NCBI GenBank assembly: GCA_041163765.1
Contig: JBEAQS010000060.1
Span: forward strand, 1-9,809
DNA length: 9,809 nucleotides
Origin: MAG-120531 sp041163765
GTDB lineage: Bacteria > Bacteroidota > Bacteroidia > Flavobacteriales > Flavobacteriaceae
Direction: 5' to 3'
The position numbers and the translations under genes were made by a program. The notes beneath the pieces were generated by a model. The model saw nothing but the letters and a program-made list of their open reading frames with translations, ran no database searches and was not told the origin of the DNA. The stretch's first letter is position 1; every line of letters starts with the position of its first letter. This document shows, in pieces, positions 6,871-9,809 of this stretch.

Positions 6871-8445
6871 TTAAGAACTACAGGAAAGAGCGGTGTCTGG
6901 GGCATCCAACGGTTTGGGTTGGGCCCAACCATGGGGATCTTCTAGATCATTGCTCATCGGATCCGCTAACACCCGCATCAAATCGTGAAAAAGATGCCAA
7001 TCTCCTTGTGTGGCGTAGTGAATCACCCGTTCTAAATGATGATTTCGGGGAACAAATCTCGGATTAACGGATTTCATGAGCCGCTGACGCTGCGGGTCAC
7101 GAACACCCCAATAGGCAGCCCGATCCATGTAATCACGCCACCAAGCCATCCATTGATCGACCACTGAGGTGGACCAATGATCTTTGACCAGTTCCTGGGG
7201 ACGATCTATACCGCTTAATTGTCGAAAAAAATCTGTAAAATCAACTTGAGCTCGCTCCATCCAAACCAGCAAACTTCTGGCCAAAGCCCGATCTTGATCT
7301 GCACCCAGGGGAAGTCCTAACTTACGCACAAAAACATCTGATTCCTTTTGGGGCCAAACATCCTGAGCCCAAGCCAAAATATCCTGAAAACCCTGAGCTT
7401 TGCCCACCAAGGGGTATAGACCATTGGCGAGTTGCATCAGATTCCAGATAGCTACTTGTCCCTGTTGCCCCTGTCGATATCTACCCTGGGGCCTGTCGGA
7501 TGTATTTGGCGTCCAGTTGGGGTTGTATTGATCCATAAAACCATAGGGACCATAGTCCAAGGTCTCCGACAACAAGGACATATTGTCCGTGTTCATCACC
7601 CCATGTACAAAACCGACACCCTGCCACTGAGCCACTAAATCCAAGGTGTGTTCTGCTACGGTTTTAAACAGGGACAAATAGGGCTGTTCCTCCTGGGCAC
7701 ATTCGGGAAAATAGCGCTCTACACAAAAATCTGCCAAAGAACGCAACAAGTCGTCTGCACCTTGGGAGGCAAACCATTCAAAATGCCCAAAACGAACAAA
7801 ACCTTGAGATACCCGGCAAACTACAGCGCCAGGTTCTTGCTCAATAGTTCCGTTGTAGTAGCGATCTCTAGATACGGAATGCCCTGTTTCCACTAAAGCT
7901 AAGGCACGGGTAGTCGGGATTCCTAGATGATAAAGTGCCTCTGAGGCTACATACTCGCGTATAGAAGAACGCAAAACCGCAAACCCATCGCCTCTTCGTG
8001 AAAAAGGAGTGGGTCCAGCCCCCTTCAGTTGCAAAGCATAGCTTTTTTTATCCTGTGCAAATAAGGCCCCGATTTGCATGGCACGTCCATCGCCGAGTTG
8101 TCCCGCCCACTGGCCAAACTGATGACCGGCATACACCATAGCCAGCGGGGGACGTCCATCCATCCATGCCTTACCGGTCAACCAGGCGGCTAATGGATCA
8201 GGTACTTGACTTGGCTTATGCGCTGGAGTATTTGAACAAGACGAGGGCGCACCTAAAAAAGCAGCTAATTCTTGATTGAATGCCACTAGTTGGGCTTGAG
8301 GAAACTCGGAAGACTGTACCGCACATACATGGGCCTCAGAAACCGTACGCACCACAGAAGCGTTTTGGGGTAATCCCTGAGCGTCTAGAGAATGTGGATC
8401 GATCCTGAGCTGTTCATACCAAGAATGGTCAAATATCCAGGCCAT
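6871..8445 (-). CDS. selO: SelO (YdiU) family protein AMP-transferase
   Basis: SelO proteins have a kinase-like fold with ATP bound in flipped orientation and transfer AMP to Ser, Thr or Tyr of target proteins; in E. coli this modifies metabolic and redox proteins during oxidative stress. Family motifs are clear across the 524 residues: AGHQFGQWAGQLGDGRA (106-122), LQLKGAGPTPFSRRGDG (138-154) with ATP-site Lys141, SSIREYVASEA (160-170), HGVMNTDNMS (281-290) with Asp287, and DYGPYGFMD (297-305) with metal-binding Asp297. The protein ends in SCSS. Cys522, encoded by TGT and not TGA, takes the place of the selenocysteine of animal SelO. The E. coli disulfide partner (Cys272, in FICNHSD) is replaced here by WTPNTSD (311-317), so Pro313 aligns with it. 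The protein is Lys-poor (12) and Gln- and Trp-rich (41 and 19). It starts 3 bp after the protease stop codon, suggesting one transcript. Confidence 0.95.
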   Translation of the reverse strand: MAWIFDHSWYEQLRIDPHSLDAQGLPQNASVVRTVSEAHVCAVQSSEFPQAQLVAFNQELAAFLGAPSSCSNTPAHKPSQVPDPLAAWLTGKAWMDGRPPLAMVYAGHQFGQWAGQLGDGRAMQIGALFAQDKKSYALQLKGAGPTPFSRRGDGFAVLRSSIREYVASEALYHLGIPTTRALALVETGHSVSRDRYYNGTIEQEPGAVVCRVSQGFVRFGHFEWFASQGADDLLRSLADFCVERYFPECAQEEQPYLSLFKTVAEHTLDLVAQWQGVGFVHGVMNTDNMSLLSETLDYGPYGFMDQYNPNWTPNTSDRPQGRYRQGQQGQVAIWNLMQLANGLYPLVGKAQGFQDILAWAQDVWPQKESDVFVRKLGLPLGADQDRALARSLLVWMERAQVDFTDFFRQLSGIDRPQELVKDHWSTSVVDQWMAWWRDYMDRAAYWGVRDPQRQRLMKSVNPRFVPRNHHLERVIHYATQGDWHLFHDLMRVLADPMSNDLEDPHGWAQPKPLDAPDTALSCSS

Positions 8446-8448
8446 CGA

Positions 8449-9809
8449 CTAGTGCTCCACAGAGGTCAGTTTGGTCAGATCGGCAAATTTGAGTTTAAGG
8501 TCCTCAAGTACATTCAACGCCTCATCGATGTATAAATCTTTGGCTAGCTCCCGATGCCAGCGGTCTCTAGCTTTCACTAGATCAGCGTCAGCGCGAACGG
8601 CTGGGGCGTCAAAAGAGGTGTATGAAAAAGTCAGCTTATTGTCAAATTCAGCAATCTTACTAAACTCTTTGGCTTTTAATTCATCCGCCTCTACCTCAGC
8701 CAAGAAATCGGATAGTCGCAAAGGAATCTGCGTTTGGTCTTGCTGTTCTTTAATCCAATGCGCATTTTGATCCAATAAACTCAAATAGGGGTTTTTGGCC
8801 ATACGCGCCTTGGATCGAGCAATAGTTTCCTGGTAATTGATATAACCCGTCCAGGGCTTAAACACAGCAGGCTCAATTTGGTCCCAAGGAAGTGGTTTGT
8901 CCATTTCACGCTCACCCACCTCTAAGTAGCTGTAACGACCTACGATAGGAATATCACTGCGCACACCAGCCAATTGGGTGGAGCCACCATTAATCCGGTA
9001 GAACTTCTGGGTAGTTATTTTTAGGGATCCAAGATCGCCGTACTCACTATTGCGAATCACTCGATTCAGGTCAATTAAATTCTGTACCGTCCCCTTGCCA
9101 AATGTTTGGGTACTTCCAATCACCACCGCACGCTCATAATCCTGCATGGCAGCGGCCAATATTTCTGAGGCCGATGCAGAGAGCTCATTGACCAAAATCA
9201 CCAATGGTCCATCCCATTGAATCTTCGGATCTTCATCCATATATACATCCACTTGGTTGTCCGATGATTTAACCTGTACAATGGGACCTTCGGCGATAAA
9301 TAATCCGGCGATATCCACCACCGTTTTCAAGGAACCACCGCCGTTGTTGCGCAGGTCGATGACTAATCCCTCAACCCCTTCTTTTTTTAGCTTATCTACC
9401 TCTTTGGCCAAATCTGTAGCTGCATTTCGGGTATTCTGATCGACAAAGTCGACGTAAAATTTAGGCAGATTAATGATTCCATAGGTATGACCCTCTTTTT
9501 CTACTTTGGCAGATTTCGCGTAAGTTTCCTCAAGCTCTACTACATCGCGCACCACAGAGACTGTTTTCTTGGTACCGTCTACCTTTTTCACCCACAGATA
9601 GACCGTAGTACCTTTGGGTCCCTTGATCAATTTTATCGCATCATCCAGACGCATGCCAACAATGCTCACAGGCTCCTCACCTTCTTGCCCCACCATCAGA
9701 ATTTCATCGCCGACTTCGAGCACCTGATCACGCCAAACTGGCCCGCCAGAAATAATTTCAGTGATTTTGGTTTGATCCATCCGTTTGGATAGACGCGCTC
9801 CAATACCTT
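8449..9809 (-). CDS. prc: Carboxy-terminal processing protease, Prc/Tsp type, family S41 (5'-truncated by window edge)
   Basis: This is a periplasmic Ser/Lys-dyad endoprotease that uses a PDZ domain to recognise exposed C-terminal tails. The frame stays open to the window edge, with nine codons (GIGARLSKR) before the Met at 9780. That stretch is the start of the PDZ domain, so the true start with its signal peptide and N-terminal helical domain (probably over 200 residues) lies outside. Numbering from that Met, the PDZ domain covers about 1-80, with GDEIL (24-28) and LDDAIKLIKGPKG (45-57). The protease core follows, with DLRNNGGGS (142-150), nucleophile Ser203 in SASASE, and general base Lys229 in FGKG. 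The tail from about 300 onward resembles the C-terminal region of E. coli Prc (DUF3340), including PLPWD (297-300 region). This marks the long Prc/Tsp type, unlike the short CtpA/CtpB type. The symbol is by family; ctpA or tsp are also used. selO follows after 3 bp. Confidence 0.95.
   Translation of the reverse strand, partial: GIGARLSKRMDQTKITEIISGGPVWRDQVLEVGDEILMVGQEGEEPVSIVGMRLDDAIKLIKGPKGTTVYLWVKKVDGTKKTVSVVRDVVELEETYAKSAKVEKEGHTYGIINLPKFYVDFVDQNTRNAATDLAKEVDKLKKEGVEGLVIDLRNNGGGSLKTVVDIAGLFIAEGPIVQVKSSDNQVDVYMDEDPKIQWDGPLVILVNELSASASEILAAAMQDYERAVVIGSTQTFGKGTVQNLIDLNRVIRNSEYGDLGSLKITTQKFYRINGGSTQLAGVRSDIPIVGRYSYLEVGEREMDKPLPWDQIEPAVFKPWTGYINYQETIARSKARMAKNPYLSLLDQNAHWIKEQQDQTQIPLRLSDFLAEVEADELKAKEFSKIAEFDNKLTFSYTSFDAPAVRADADLVKARDRWHRELAKDLYIDEALNVLEDLKLKFADLTKLTSVEH

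Noticed and set aside
6843..6872. AACCG...CGGTT inverted repeat as a shared bidirectional terminator
   Set aside because: It has a 5-bp stem, a 20-nt loop and no T-run on either strand; this is expected by chance.
7432..7896. Two consecutive plus-strand open frames (68 and 82 codons) antisense to selO
   Set aside because: They are shadows of a well-conserved SelO coding region; the translations look like random complement sequence with no family features.
8446..8458. GGAG as a Shine-Dalgarno sequence for selO
   Set aside because: It is part of the last codons of the protease (Val-Glu-His), its spacing of about 9 nt is long, and no other gene in the window uses such a motif.
1..9809. A hidden defence, mobile or otherwise new multi-gene system
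   Set aside because: Every stretch longer than 38 bp is filled by a recognised core gene with intact motifs; no integrase, transposase, toxin, repeat array or orphan gene is present.

Overview
This window reads as ordinary chromosomal core sequence of a Bacteroidota bacterium, most likely of the Flavobacteriales. Three things point there. The MreB, PBP2 and RodA sequences carry wording typical of that phylum, such as the MGFFDFLTEDIAIDLG start of MreB and the GNFVPEQHTDYIFS stretch of RodA. None of the start codons has a convincing Shine-Dalgarno sequence, which is usual in Bacteroidota. The order purH-mreB-mreC-mreD-mrdA-rodA is one I recall from flavobacterial genomes. The species cannot be named from the sequence alone.

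Left part (1-6866, + strand): the 3' part of purH (last steps of purine synthesis to IMP) is followed after 38 bp by the complete Rod elongation operon. This holds mreB (actin-like filament), mreC (periplasmic scaffold), mreD (membrane partner), mrdA (PBP2 transpeptidase) and rodA (SEDS glycosyltransferase). Spacing is very tight: 18 bp, 3 bp, a 4-bp overlap and an 11-bp overlap in turn. MreB directs the machine from inside, MreC and MreD connect it across the membrane, RodA polymerises glycan strands from lipid II, and PBP2 cross-links them, giving sidewall growth.

Right part (6871-9809, - strand): a Prc/Tsp-type periplasmic carboxy-terminal processing protease, whose N-terminal end lies beyond the window, is followed after 3 bp by selO, a protein AMP-transferase of the pseudokinase-like SelO family. 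These two genes run convergent to the Rod operon and meet it with only 4 bp between the rodA and selO stop codons.

The window is almost entirely coding. The largest gene-free stretch is the 38 bp before mreB. I saw no RNA genes, mobile elements, CRISPR arrays or notable repeats, and no sign of a new multi-gene system. The points most worth a second look are in selO: it keeps the redox-active C-terminal Cys but lacks the Cys known to pair with it in E. coli, and its amino acid composition differs sharply from its neighbour. The possible functional link between the Prc-type protease and the Rod operon, and an unusual Cys/His cluster in PBP2, also deserve attention.
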